DNA from: JAGQTE01 sp964648005
GTDB taxonomy: Bacteria > Actinomycetota > Acidimicrobiia > Acidimicrobiales > Acidimicrobilacustridaceae
Assembly: GCA_964648005.1 (NCBI GenBank)
Contig: CAZYKR010000010.1
Coordinates: 1-33,155, forward strand
Reading direction: 5' to 3'
Length of the DNA: 33,155 bases
In this document: positions 22,321 to 29,330 of the stretch, piece after piece
Layout: each line of letters opens with the position of its first letter
Position numbering within the stretch: position 1 is the stretch's first letter
Made by a program: the position numbers and the translations under genes
Notes under the pieces: model-generated
Database searches by the model: none
Seen by the model: the letters and a program-made list of their open reading frames with translations, nothing else
Told to the model about the DNA's origin: nothing

Positions 22321-23052
22321 GTGAGACCAGACGGCCGCCAACCCGACGAGCTGCGTCCCATCACCTTCGAGCGGGACTTCACCGACCAGGCGAGCGGCTC
22401 GGTGCTCGTCACCTTCGGCCGCACGATGGTGCTGTGCACCGCCTCGGTCGACGAGGACGTGCCGCGCTGGATGCGTGGCACCGGCAAGGGCTGGGTCACC
22501 GGCGAGTACGGGATGCTGCCCGGATCGTCGGGCGAGCGCATCAACCGTGAGGCCGCCAAGGGCAAGCAGAGCGGTCGGACGCAGGAGATCCAGCGGCTCA
22601 TCGGTCGTTCGCTGCGCGCCGTCACCGACATGGTGGTGCTGGGGGAGCGCCAGATCACCGTCGACTGCGACGTGCTCCAAGCCGACGGCGGCACGCGCAC
22701 GGCGTCGATCTGCGGCGGCCTCGTCGCCCTGCACGACGCCTGCACCCGGCTGGTGCAGGCCGGCTCCCTCGCCGCCAACCCGGTGACCGAGCTCTGCGGC
22801 GCCATCTCGGTCGGCATCGTCGGCGGCACGCCGATGCTGGACCTGCCTTACGTCGAGGACAGCGCCGCCGAGGTCGACATGAACGTCGTGATGACCGAGT
22901 CGCAGCGGTTCATCGAGGTGCAGGGCACGGCCGAGGGCATGGCGTTCAGCCGCGACGAGCTCGACGCGTTGCTGGCCCTGGCGGCCAAGGGCATCGGCGA
23001 GATCATGGACCTCCAGCGCGAGCTGCTGGCGACGCCACCGTCGCCGCGCTGA
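22321..23052 (+). CDS. rph: Ribonuclease PH
   Basis: A 243-aa phosphorolytic 3'-5' exoribonuclease that trims tRNA 3' ends. RPDGRQPDELRPITFERDFT, GSVLVTFGRTMVLCTASV, GWVTGEYGMLPGSSGER and GKQSGRTQEIQRLIGRSLR (phosphate-binding Arg residues) are all present. VDCDVLQADGGTRTASI and DLPYVEDSAAEVDMN complete the fold. The GTG start has GAGGAG upstream. It is followed by rdgB after 17 nt, an arrangement shared with mycobacteria. tRNAs here lack encoded CCA, which makes 3' processing essential. Confidence 0.97.
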   Translation: MRPDGRQPDELRPITFERDFTDQASGSVLVTFGRTMVLCTASVDEDVPRWMRGTGKGWVTGEYGMLPGSSGERINREAAKGKQSGRTQEIQRLIGRSLRAVTDMVVLGERQITVDCDVLQADGGTRTASICGGLVALHDACTRLVQAGSLAANPVTELCGAISVGIVGGTPMLDLPYVEDSAAEVDMNVVMTESQRFIEVQGTAEGMAFSRDELDALLALAAKGIGEIMDLQRELLATPPSPR

Positions 23053-23069
23053 GCCAGGGCGTCGTCGAG

Positions 23070-23669
23070 GTGCGGTTCGTCATGGCGAGCGCCAACCCGG
23101 ACAAGGCGGCCGAGATCGAGGCCGTGCTGCGCCACGCCCTCGGCGGCGCCGTCACGATCGTGCCGCGACCGGCGTCGGTGCCCGACGTCGTCGAGGACGG
23201 CGACACGCTCGAGGCGAACGCCCGTCTCAAGGCCGTCGCCGTCGCCGCTGCCACCGGCGAGCCGGCCATCGCCGACGACACCGGCCTCGAGGTCGATGCC
23301 CTCGACGGCGAGCCGGGGGTGTACTCGGCGCGCTTCGCCGGCGAGGACGCCAGCTACGCCGACAACGTCGCCAAGCTGCTGGCGTCGCTCGACGCCGCCG
23401 GTGCCGTCGAACCGGCGCAGCGCACGGCGCGGTTCCGCACCGTGGCGCTGGTGCGGTACCCGGATGGGCGCGAGGTGGTGGCGACCGGGGTCGTCGACGG
23501 GGTGATCAGCGGCGTTCCCGTCGGCACCGGCGGGTTCGGGTACGACCCGGTGTTCGTTCCCGTCGAGGGCGACGGCCGATCCTTCGCCGAGCTGACGTCC
23601 GACGAGAAGCACGCCATCAGCCACCGCGGCCGGGCGTTCCGGGCGCTGGCGCACCAGCTGTCGAGCTGA
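23070..23669 (+). CDS. rdgB: Non-canonical purine NTP pyrophosphatase (RdgB/HAM1)
   Basis: A 199-aa HAM1-family enzyme that hydrolyses dITP, ITP and XTP, keeping deaminated purines out of nucleic acids. MASANPDKAAEIEAVL is the nucleotide-binding start, AIADDTGLEVDALDGEPGVY the conserved core with metal acids, and GTGGFGYDPVFVP and SHRGRAFRAL complete the base pocket. The GTG at 23070 is the first start before the conserved strand. The gene converges on the aldolase with 6 nt between the stops. Confidence 0.95.
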   Translation: MRFVMASANPDKAAEIEAVLRHALGGAVTIVPRPASVPDVVEDGDTLEANARLKAVAVAAATGEPAIADDTGLEVDALDGEPGVYSARFAGEDASYADNVAKLLASLDAAGAVEPAQRTARFRTVALVRYPDGREVVATGVVDGVISGVPVGTGGFGYDPVFVPVEGDGRSFAELTSDEKHAISHRGRAFRALAHQLSS

Positions 23670-23675
23670 ACCTGC

Positions 23676-24737
23676 TCACCAGTGGCGCAGGTCCACCGGC
23701 CACGTGGTGAGGACCTCAGCCCCGAGATCGATCGGCACCGAGCGGTCGATGCGGTCGACGACGTGGATCCGCTCGTGCTTGGCGATCGTCGGGTCGAGGT
23801 GGGCCGGCCACACGGCGATGCGATCGCCGACGGCGGGCAACGGCCGCCCGTCCCGCATCGAGAACGTGACGTGCTCGTCCGAGCAGAACCACACGGCGGC
23901 GCCGTCGATCGTCGGGTTGCCGTGGTCCATCGCCAGCGCCTTGAGGCCGACGTCGGCGACGGCGTACCCACCACCGACGTCGCGGCTCACGACGGTGCCC
24001 ACGACGGCGACCGCCGGGACGAACGGCAGGCCGAGTCCGTCGTAGGCGGTGTCCATCAGCACGTAGCTGCCGGCCTGGAGCTCGGTGACGGTGTCGTTGC
24101 AGTCCCACGTGCCGGTGCCGCCGCCCGTGCAGATGGCGCCGCCACCAGCGGCCTGGACGGCGGCGTGGGCCTCGGCGAGCACGCCCGCCGCCGTGGCGGC
24201 GCCAGCCGTGCGCTCGTCCCGGTCGACGATGCCGACGACGTGGCCTTCGTAGCCCATCGTGCCGCGCACGGTGAGCCCGGCCTCCTGGGCTGCCGTCGCC
24301 AGCGCGCCGGCCTGGTCGGTCGGGCACCCGCACCGGGGCATCCCGACGTTGACGTCGACGAACACCTCGCGCAGCCCGGCCGCCGCCGCAGCGGCGATCG
24401 TCTCGGGCCCATCGACCGCCACGGTCACGCGCGCCGCACCGGTTCGCACCAGGTCGCCGAGGGGTGCCAGGCGCGCGGCGTCGGGCACCTCGTTGGCCAG
24501 CAACAGGTCGGCGCCGAGTCCTGCGGCCGCCATGCCGAGCACCTCGCGCACCGTGGCGGCGCAGAAGGCGTGGTGGCCGGCGGCGACGAGCTCCGCCGCC
24601 AGCGCCGTGGACTTGAACGCCTTCACGTGCGGCCGCAGCGCCGCACCCGGCCAGCGCGCCGCCATGGCGGCAACGTTGGCGTCGAAGCCCTGCCGGTCGG
24701 CGACCAGGGCGGGGGTGTGGAGGTCGCCGAGCCGCAC
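23676..24737 (-). CDS. D-threonine aldolase-like PLP enzyme (alanine racemase fold)
   Basis: A 353-aa fold-type III PLP enzyme. LHTPALVADRQGFDANVAAM leads to LRPHVKAFKSTALA with the PLP lysine, GYEGHVVGIVD is a conserved loop, and the C-terminal beta domain has CSDEHVTF (metal ligand region) and GDRIAVWPAHLDPTI. The family covers D-threonine aldolase, D-serine dehydratase and related amino-alcohol enzymes; the exact reaction is not fixed by the motifs. The GTG at 24737 is chosen because TACGGT lies 6 nt upstream and it fits the family start. It is divergent from a D-cysteine-desulfhydrase-like gene, suggesting a paired role in D-amino-acid breakdown. Confidence 0.82.
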   Translation of the reverse strand: MRLGDLHTPALVADRQGFDANVAAMAARWPGAALRPHVKAFKSTALAAELVAAGHHAFCAATVREVLGMAAAGLGADLLLANEVPDAARLAPLGDLVRTGAARVTVAVDGPETIAAAAAAGLREVFVDVNVGMPRCGCPTDQAGALATAAQEAGLTVRGTMGYEGHVVGIVDRDERTAGAATAAGVLAEAHAAVQAAGGGAICTGGGTGTWDCNDTVTELQAGSYVLMDTAYDGLGLPFVPAVAVVGTVVSRDVGGGYAVADVGLKALAMDHGNPTIDGAAVWFCSDEHVTFSMRDGRPLPAVGDRIAVWPAHLDPTIAKHERIHVVDRIDRSVPIDLGAEVLTTWPVDLRHW

Positions 24738-24743
24738 GCGCAG

Positions 24744-24767
24744 ACCGTACAGGGTGACGGGTACGGT
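24744..24767. promoter_or_regulatory. Symmetric bidirectional leaderless promoter
   Basis: ACCGTA (24744-24749) and TACGGT (24762-24767) are mirror-image -10 boxes with 12 bp between. Each lies exactly 6 nt from a divergent GTG (24737 minus, 24774 plus). The start codons are only 36 bp apart, so any -35 region of one promoter lies at or beyond the start of the other gene. Confidence 0.6.
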
Positions 24768-24773
24768 GCGGAG

Positions 24774-25766
24774 GTGGACCGCCGCCCGCTCGCCACCCTG
24801 CCCACACCGCTCGAGCCGATGGATCGCCTGGGCGCTGCGCTGGGGCTGGACGCCGGCACCCTGTGGGTCAAGCGAGACGACCTGACCGGCCTCGCCGGCG
24901 GCGGCAACAAGGCGCGCAAGCTCGAACACCTGGTCGCCGATGCGCTGGCGCAGGGCTGCGACACGTTGGTCACGGCCGGGGCGATCCAGTCCAATCACGT
25001 CCGGATGACGGCGGCGGCGGCCTGCCGTGTCGGGTTGCGCTGCGTCGCCGTCCTCAACGGCGACGTGTCGAGCGCATCCACCACGCCCGAGGGGAACCTC
25101 GTGCTGGACCAGCTCTTCGGTGCCGAGCTCGTGCTCGTCGGCGAGGTCGACAGCTTCGTGCGCGACCAGCGCCTGGCCGAGACCTGCGTGGCGCTGCACG
25201 CCGCCGGCGCCCGTCCGTACGAGATCCCCGTCGGCGGGGCATCGCCGGTGGGGACGCTCGGGTACGTGCGCGCCGCGGCCGAGCTGTCGGCGCAGGCGCC
25301 ACTGGGAGCGATCGTCTACTGCGCCGTCGGCACGGGCGGCACCTATGCCGGCCTGGCGGTCGGCCTGGGCAGCCATGATCGGGTGCGGGGCGTGGCGGTC
25401 GGCCCGGTGCCCGAGCTCGACGCCCGCATCGACGAGCTGGTTCCGGCCGTGGCGACGCTCGCGGGCGTGCCGTTCCCCAGCGGACAGCGCCGCCTCGACG
25501 CGTCACAGATCGGCGAGGGCTACGGCATCCCGACGCCTGCCGGTCTCGAGGTCATCGCGCTGGCGGCGCGCTTGGAGGGGCTGGTGCTCGACCCCGTCTA
25601 CACCGCCAAGGCCTGCGCGGCGCTGGTGGCGGACTGTCGGGCTGGTCGGGTGCCCCATGGTCGGCCCATCGTGTTCCTGCACTCCGGCGGCCTGCCCAGC
25701 ATCTTCGCCGGCCGCTACGCCGCCGACGTCGCCGGCGCGGGCCGCACGCTCGACCAGCGCGGCTAG
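24774..25766 (+). CDS. D-cysteine desulfhydrase / ACC deaminase-like PLP enzyme
   Basis: A 330-aa fold-type II PLP enzyme. LPTPLEPMDRL, WVKRDDLTGLAGGGNKARKL (PLP Lys in NKARK), AIQSNHVRMTAAAA and GTGGTYAGLAVGL are the motifs of the ACC deaminase/D-cysteine desulfhydrase family (DcyD). ILHSGG-type sequence (VFLHSGGLPSIF) ends it. D-cysteine desulfhydrase gives pyruvate, sulfide and ammonia; true ACC deaminases differ in a few active-site residues that I cannot settle here. The GTG at 24774 lies 6 nt after TACGGT, with no useful ribosome-binding site. Pairing with the aldolase-like enzyme supports D-amino-acid metabolism. Confidence 0.83.
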   Translation: MDRRPLATLPTPLEPMDRLGAALGLDAGTLWVKRDDLTGLAGGGNKARKLEHLVADALAQGCDTLVTAGAIQSNHVRMTAAAACRVGLRCVAVLNGDVSSASTTPEGNLVLDQLFGAELVLVGEVDSFVRDQRLAETCVALHAAGARPYEIPVGGASPVGTLGYVRAAAELSAQAPLGAIVYCAVGTGGTYAGLAVGLGSHDRVRGVAVGPVPELDARIDELVPAVATLAGVPFPSGQRRLDASQIGEGYGIPTPAGLEVIALAARLEGLVLDPVYTAKACAALVADCRAGRVPHGRPIVFLHSGGLPSIFAGRYAADVAGAGRTLDQRG

Positions 25767-25791
25767 CCGGGTGCGCAGTGTTCTGGTGGGT

Positions 25792-27117
25792 TCAGCCGTC
25801 CCACCCGGTCGTGCCGGTACCGGTGCCACCGATGTTGGACGTGCCGGGGCTGGAGGTGCCGGCCTCGTCACCTTCCTGGGCGGGCCGGGACCACGGGAGG
25901 TCGGCGCGTAGCAGCAGCTGGGTCCAGATGGCGCCGCGGGGCAAGTCTTCCGATGGGGCGCCCGGCCACCGGGCCGGCACGGTGTCGGCCGCCGTGGCGG
26001 TGAGCGTCACGTCGGCGCCGTCGACGTCGACCTGGAGGTCATCGAGGTAGTCGCTCACGATGCTCGAGGTGCTGCCACACCCCGCGCCCTCGGCCGTGGC
26101 GGCTTCGACGGCGTCGGCAGCCGCGTCCGCATCGGCGTCGTCGGCGAGCGCCACGCGCAGCACGACCGGCGCCGGGTCGCCGGCGCCGCGTTCACCGGTG
26201 CCGGCCAGTGCCGCCCGTGCGTCGGGGAGGTCGTCGTCGGCGCAGAGTTGGCCCGCCATCGGAGCCCAGCCCTGGCCGGCGACCACCTCCAGGTCGTCGG
26301 CCCAGGCGAGCACCGTGCGCTCGGGCGCGTCGTCGGGCAGGGCGTCGGCGCCGCCGTCGATGCGGGCGACGAACGCGTCGACGGCGTCCGGATCGACCGA
26401 GATGGCTCGCCAGGTGTCGTCGACGTACACGTGCACCCCCCGCCCGAGCGCGTCACGAGGGCCTGGCTCGACGCAGCGCGTCTGACGGGGCGCGCAGTCG
26501 CTCGTAATGCGCATGCCGCGCCCGGCCGGCTCCACGCGGTAGCCCTCGTCGCCGTCGAACGCTGCGACGACGTCGTCGGGTAGAACGTCGCCGCCCTGCA
26601 GGATGGTGAGGCTGCTCGGTGGTTCGCCGACGAGGACGGCGCGGTCGAAGGCGAGGGGCGCGTAGCCGAACGCCTCGACGACGTCCTGGCCGTAGCGGTC
26701 GGGGTCGCACTCGCGGGTGCAGGACAGGCCGTCGAAGGACTCGCCCAGGCCCGTGCGTCCGACCGATTGGGTCACGTCGTCGAGGTAGCGGATCAGGTCG
26801 GCGTCGTCGGTGGCGGGTGTGGTTAGGCCCATGCCGTCGAGCGCCGTCGCATCGAAGACGCCGACGACGTGGCCTGCACCGCTCACTCCGGCAGGGATGA
26901 CGTCGGCGAACGACGTGAAGTCACCCTTGGCCTCGCCCGGCGAGGCCGCCCCGGGGCTGCCCGCCGCGTCGGCGGCGCCGCTCGATGACGACGGCGCGGC
27001 ATCGCCGCCGCCGACGTCGTTGCCCCCGCCGCAGGCTCCGGCCGCCGCGACGAGCACCGTGGCGAGGGCGGCAAGGGCGATCGAGCGGGCGCGGTGCAGG
27101 CTGCGGGGTGGTCGCAT
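25792..27117 (-). CDS. Large lipoprotein of unknown function
   Basis: A 441-aa lipoprotein with basic start (RPPRSLHRARS), hydrophobic core and lipobox VAAAGACGG. A Ser/Ala/Gly linker of about 35 residues leads to a large acidic region. This includes FTSFADVIPAGVSGAGHVVG, FDATALDGMGL, YGQDVVEAFGYAPLAFDRAV and VLAWADDLEVVAGQGW, ending in a Gly/Thr/Ser tail. Six or more cysteines (CTREC, CAPRQTRC, LCADD, GCGST) could form disulfides outside the cell. I recognise no family. It starts 41 bp upstream (in its own reading direction) of the 3' end of the next gene's tRNA and may use TAAGAC 6 nt before its ATG as a -10. Confidence 0.75.
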   Translation of the reverse strand: MRPPRSLHRARSIALAALATVLVAAAGACGGGNDVGGGDAAPSSSSGAADAAGSPGAASPGEAKGDFTSFADVIPAGVSGAGHVVGVFDATALDGMGLTTPATDDADLIRYLDDVTQSVGRTGLGESFDGLSCTRECDPDRYGQDVVEAFGYAPLAFDRAVLVGEPPSSLTILQGGDVLPDDVVAAFDGDEGYRVEPAGRGMRITSDCAPRQTRCVEPGPRDALGRGVHVYVDDTWRAISVDPDAVDAFVARIDGGADALPDDAPERTVLAWADDLEVVAGQGWAPMAGQLCADDDLPDARAALAGTGERGAGDPAPVVLRVALADDADADAAADAVEAATAEGAGCGSTSSIVSDYLDDLQVDVDGADVTLTATAADTVPARWPGAPSEDLPRGAIWTQLLLRADLPWSRPAQEGDEAGTSSPGTSNIGGTGTGTTGWDG

Positions 27118-27157
27118 CGCCTCGTCTTAGCATCGGCGACGGCAGCGCCGCCGTTCG

Positions 27158-27239
27158 TGCGGGCGGAGGGACTCGAACCCCCACGTCTTTCGACACCAGG
27201 ACCTAAACCTGGCGCGTCTGCCAGTTTCGCCACGCCCGC
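27158..27239 (-). tRNA. tRNA-Leu (anticodon UAG)
   Basis: An 82-nt class II tRNA. GCGGGCG pairs with CGCCCGC in the acceptor stem. The anticodon arm is CCAGG-TTTAGGT-CCTGG with anticodon UAG (codon CUA and wobble). A long variable arm (TGTCGAAAGACGT) fits leucine. The T arm is GGGGGTTCGAGTCCCTC. The discriminator is A and CCA is not encoded. Confidence 0.96.
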
Positions 27240-27303
27240 GGCGCCGGCCACGCTATCGGGGGCGGGCCGCGCCGGTGCTGGTAGGGAGGCCCGGCGGCGG
27301 GGG

Positions 27304-27309
27304 CTAGCC
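27304..27309 (+). promoter_or_regulatory. Possible clpP -10 element TAGCCT
   Basis: TAGCCT matches the -10 boxes used by smpB and mec. A start near 27316 would leave a leader of about 90 nt that contains the hairpin at 27318-27341. Confidence 0.4.
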
Positions 27310-27317
27310 TGCAGCGG

Positions 27318-27341
27318 ACCGGGCGCCCGGAGCGCCCCGGT
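27318..27341 (+). promoter_or_regulatory. GC-rich hairpin in the clpP leader
   Basis: ACCGGGCGC and GCGCCCCGGT pair as a 9-bp stem with one bulged C and a 5-nt loop. It lies near the expected 5' end of the clpP mRNA and may protect it or affect initiation. It has no T-run, so it is not a typical terminator. Confidence 0.35.
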
Positions 27342-27372
27342 GCCGCCGCTGCGGTGCCGACCGGACGAAGCG

Positions 27373-27408
27373 ATGACGACCGCCGACGAGGAGATCGCAC
27401 GGACATGA
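27373..27408 (+). CDS. Possible 11-codon upstream ORF of clpP
   Basis: ATG at 27373 encodes MTTADEEIART and stops at TGA 27406-27408, overlapping the clpP ATG (27405) as ATGA. It contains the GAGGAG that may serve clpP. It has no clear ribosome-binding site of its own, so translation is uncertain. Confidence 0.3.
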   Translation: MTTADEEIART

Positions 27409-28019
27409 CGACCCCACCGCTGCTGCAACCGGCCATGACGCAGGTGATGGCCTCCCCCTCGGGGATCGACCCATCGGCAGACATCTACAAGATGCTGCTC
27501 AAGGACCGGATCATCGTGCTGGGCAGCGAGGTCAACGACGTCGTGGCCAACTACCTGATCGCCCAGATGCTCTACCTCGAGGGTGAGGACACCGACAAGG
27601 AGATCTGGCTGTACATCAACTCGCCCGGCGGGTCGGTCACCGCCGGCATGGCCATCTACGACACGATGCAGTTCGTGACGCCCGACGTCGGCACCATCTG
27701 CATGGGTCTCGGCGCATCGATGGGCCAGTTCCTGCTGTGCGCCGGGGCGCCCGGCAAGCGGTTCTCGCTGCCGCACGCCCGCATCCTCATGCATCAGCCG
27801 CTGGGCGGCGTGCAGGGCCAGGCGGCCGACATCGCCATCCAGGCCGAGCAGATGAAGTACACGAAGCGGCTGATGGCCGAGCGCATCGCCTCCCACACGG
27901 GCCAGCCGGTCGAGCAGATCGAGCAGGACTCCGAGCGCGACCGCTGGTTCACGGCCGAGCAGGCCAAGGACTACGGCATCATCGACCACGTGATCGTCAA
28001 GCGCGGCGAGATGCTCTGA
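27405..28019 (+). CDS. clpP: ATP-dependent Clp protease proteolytic subunit
   Basis: A 204-aa ClpP. The catalytic triad is visible: Ser105 in GLGASMGQFLL, His130 in RILMHQPLGG and Asp179 in SERDRWF. INSPGGSVTAGMAIYDTMQ is the oxyanion and handle region. It forms barrel-shaped rings that degrade substrates fed by Clp ATPases, including tmRNA-tagged proteins ending ALAA. Actinobacteria usually have two adjacent clpP genes, but here it stands alone, with no second clpP, clpX or tig beside it. The ATG at 27405 has GAGGAG about 12 nt upstream; ATG 27435 is a possible later start. A terminator hairpin follows. Confidence 0.93.
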   Translation: MTTPPLLQPAMTQVMASPSGIDPSADIYKMLLKDRIIVLGSEVNDVVANYLIAQMLYLEGEDTDKEIWLYINSPGGSVTAGMAIYDTMQFVTPDVGTICMGLGASMGQFLLCAGAPGKRFSLPHARILMHQPLGGVQGQAADIAIQAEQMKYTKRLMAERIASHTGQPVEQIEQDSERDRWFTAEQAKDYGIIDHVIVKRGEML

Positions 28020-28029
28020 CGCCGTTGGG

Positions 28030-28053
28030 CTGAGCGTCGCACCCGACGCTCAG
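28030..28053. terminator. Bidirectional terminator hairpin after clpP
   Basis: CTGAGCGTCG and CGACGCTCAG form a perfect 10-bp stem with the loop CACC, between the convergent clpP and membrane-protein genes. It overlaps the stop codon of the latter (28050-28052). There is no T-run, as is common in GC-rich actinobacteria. Confidence 0.7.
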
Positions 28054-28547
28054 GGTCCGCCGAGCGCCGTCGTCGCTGTGGTGCTCGTGCCCCTCGGGCC
28101 CGTCCCCGTGGTGGTGCCGGTCGATCCGAGGGCGACGCCGCACGTGCGTTGGGTGTAGGCGACGACGGCGGCGGACGCTTCGGCGATCGCCTCGACGTCC
28201 GCCTGCCGGGTGCGCCACGCCGCCTCGATCGCCTCGGTGTCACCCGACGGGGCCTCGGCCATGGTGGTGGCGAGCGATTCGACGGTGGTGCGCAGCGTCG
28301 TGACCTGTCCGCGGATCTCGAGCGGCGAAGCCAACTCGAGCGACTCGAGGTGCGGGATCGCCGCTTGCACCGCGGCCGTGTCGAGGTTGCCGAGCGCGGC
28401 ATCGAGCTCGGCGATGGCCTCGATCTCGTCGCAGAACGCCTCGGCGTCGGGCTCGGGGGTGGTGCTGATCCGGTCGATGACCACATAGGTCACGACCACG
28501 GCGACCACCGCCAGCAGTGCGATCAGGGCGAGCCGGGCACGGTGCAC
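28050..28547 (-). CDS. Single-pass membrane protein of unknown function
   Basis: A 165-aa protein. One N-terminal helix (LALIALLAVVAVVVTYVVI) is followed by an acidic, mostly helical region with heptad-like Leu/Ala spacing (FCDEIEAIAELDAALGNL, LRTTVESLATTMAEA). Two cysteines (FCDEI and RTCGVA) could form a disulfide. It ends in a Thr/Gly-rich tail. I recognise no family. The GTG start lies 4 nt after the rpe stop, so the two are probably cotranscribed, although nothing links the functions. Confidence 0.72.
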   Translation of the reverse strand: MHRARLALIALLAVVAVVVTYVVIDRISTTPEPDAEAFCDEIEAIAELDAALGNLDTAAVQAAIPHLESLELASPLEIRGQVTTLRTTVESLATTMAEAPSGDTEAIEAAWRTRQADVEAIAEASAAVVAYTQRTCGVALGSTGTTTGTGPRGTSTTATTALGGP

Positions 28548-28551
28548 GGCG

Positions 28552-29259
28552 TCAGGACCGGGTGGCCTCGGCGCGTGCTCGCAGGTCGGAGACGGCGTGC
28601 GCCAGACCGGCGGGGTCGCGGAACAGCGCGCTGCCGGCGACGAGCACGTTGGCGCCGGCGGCAGCGGCGTCGGCCACGGTGGTCGGGCCGATGCCGCCGT
28701 CGACCTCGATGTCGACGTCGAGGCCGTGCTCGACGATGTGGCGTCGCAGGCGGGCGATCTTGGGCTCCATCGTGGCGATGTAGCTCTGCCCGCCGAAGCC
28801 GGGGTTGACCGTCATGATCAGCACCATCTCGACCAGGTCCAGCACGTCGAGCACGTCCTCGATGGGCGTGGCCGGGTTGAGGGCCACGGCGGCGCGGGCC
28901 CCGGCGTCGCCGACGGCGGACAACGATCGGTGCAGGTGGATGACCGACTCGGCGTGCACGATGATCAGGCCACAGCCGGCGTCGACGAACTGCGGGACGA
29001 TCCAATCGGGTTCGTGCACCATGAGGTGCGCCTCGAAGGGCACGTCGACCAGCGAGCGGACCGACGCCACGATGTCGGGCCCGAAGGTGAGGTTCGGCAC
29101 GAACCGCCCGTCCATGATGTCGAACTGGATGCGGTCGACCCCGGCCTCGACGAGGTCGACGCAGGCCTGCCCGAAGTTGGCGAAGTCGACGGGCAGCACC
29201 GACGGGGCGATCTCGAACGGGCGGTCCGTTCCGGGCAGGGGGGTGGGCTCGCTGGGCAC
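28552..29259 (-). CDS. rpe: Ribulose-phosphate 3-epimerase
   Basis: A 235-aa TIM-barrel enzyme that interconverts ribulose-5-phosphate and xylulose-5-phosphate in the pentose phosphate pathway. APSVLPVDFANFG, FDIMDGRFVPNLTFGPD (metal ligands and catalytic Asp), EAHLMVHEPDW, LIMTVNPGFGGQSY and DIEVDGGIGPTT (second catalytic Asp) are all present. The GTG start has GAGGAG at a good distance. The downstream membrane-protein gene follows after 4 nt. Confidence 0.97.
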   Translation of the reverse strand: MPSEPTPLPGTDRPFEIAPSVLPVDFANFGQACVDLVEAGVDRIQFDIMDGRFVPNLTFGPDIVASVRSLVDVPFEAHLMVHEPDWIVPQFVDAGCGLIIVHAESVIHLHRSLSAVGDAGARAAVALNPATPIEDVLDVLDLVEMVLIMTVNPGFGGQSYIATMEPKIARLRRHIVEHGLDVDIEVDGGIGPTTVADAAAAGANVLVAGSALFRDPAGLAHAVSDLRARAEATRS

Positions 29260-29317
29260 CAGGGCTCCTCAAGGCTGCTGGATGGCGGGGTCGTCCGACG
29301 ATACCCGCACCGCTGCC

Positions 29318-29323
29318 TAGGCT
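29318..29323 (+). promoter_or_regulatory. -10 element TAGGCT of the RNA methyltransferase gene
   Basis: TAGGCT lies 7 nt before the ATG, with no ribosome-binding site between, so a leaderless transcript is likely. Confidence 0.45.
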
Positions 29324-29330
29324 CCGCCCG

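Noticed and set aside
23682..24773. Upstream 364-codon extension of the desulfhydrase frame
   Set aside because: It lies antisense to the aldolase gene, has no domain, and a good GTG start with a -10 box exists at 24774.
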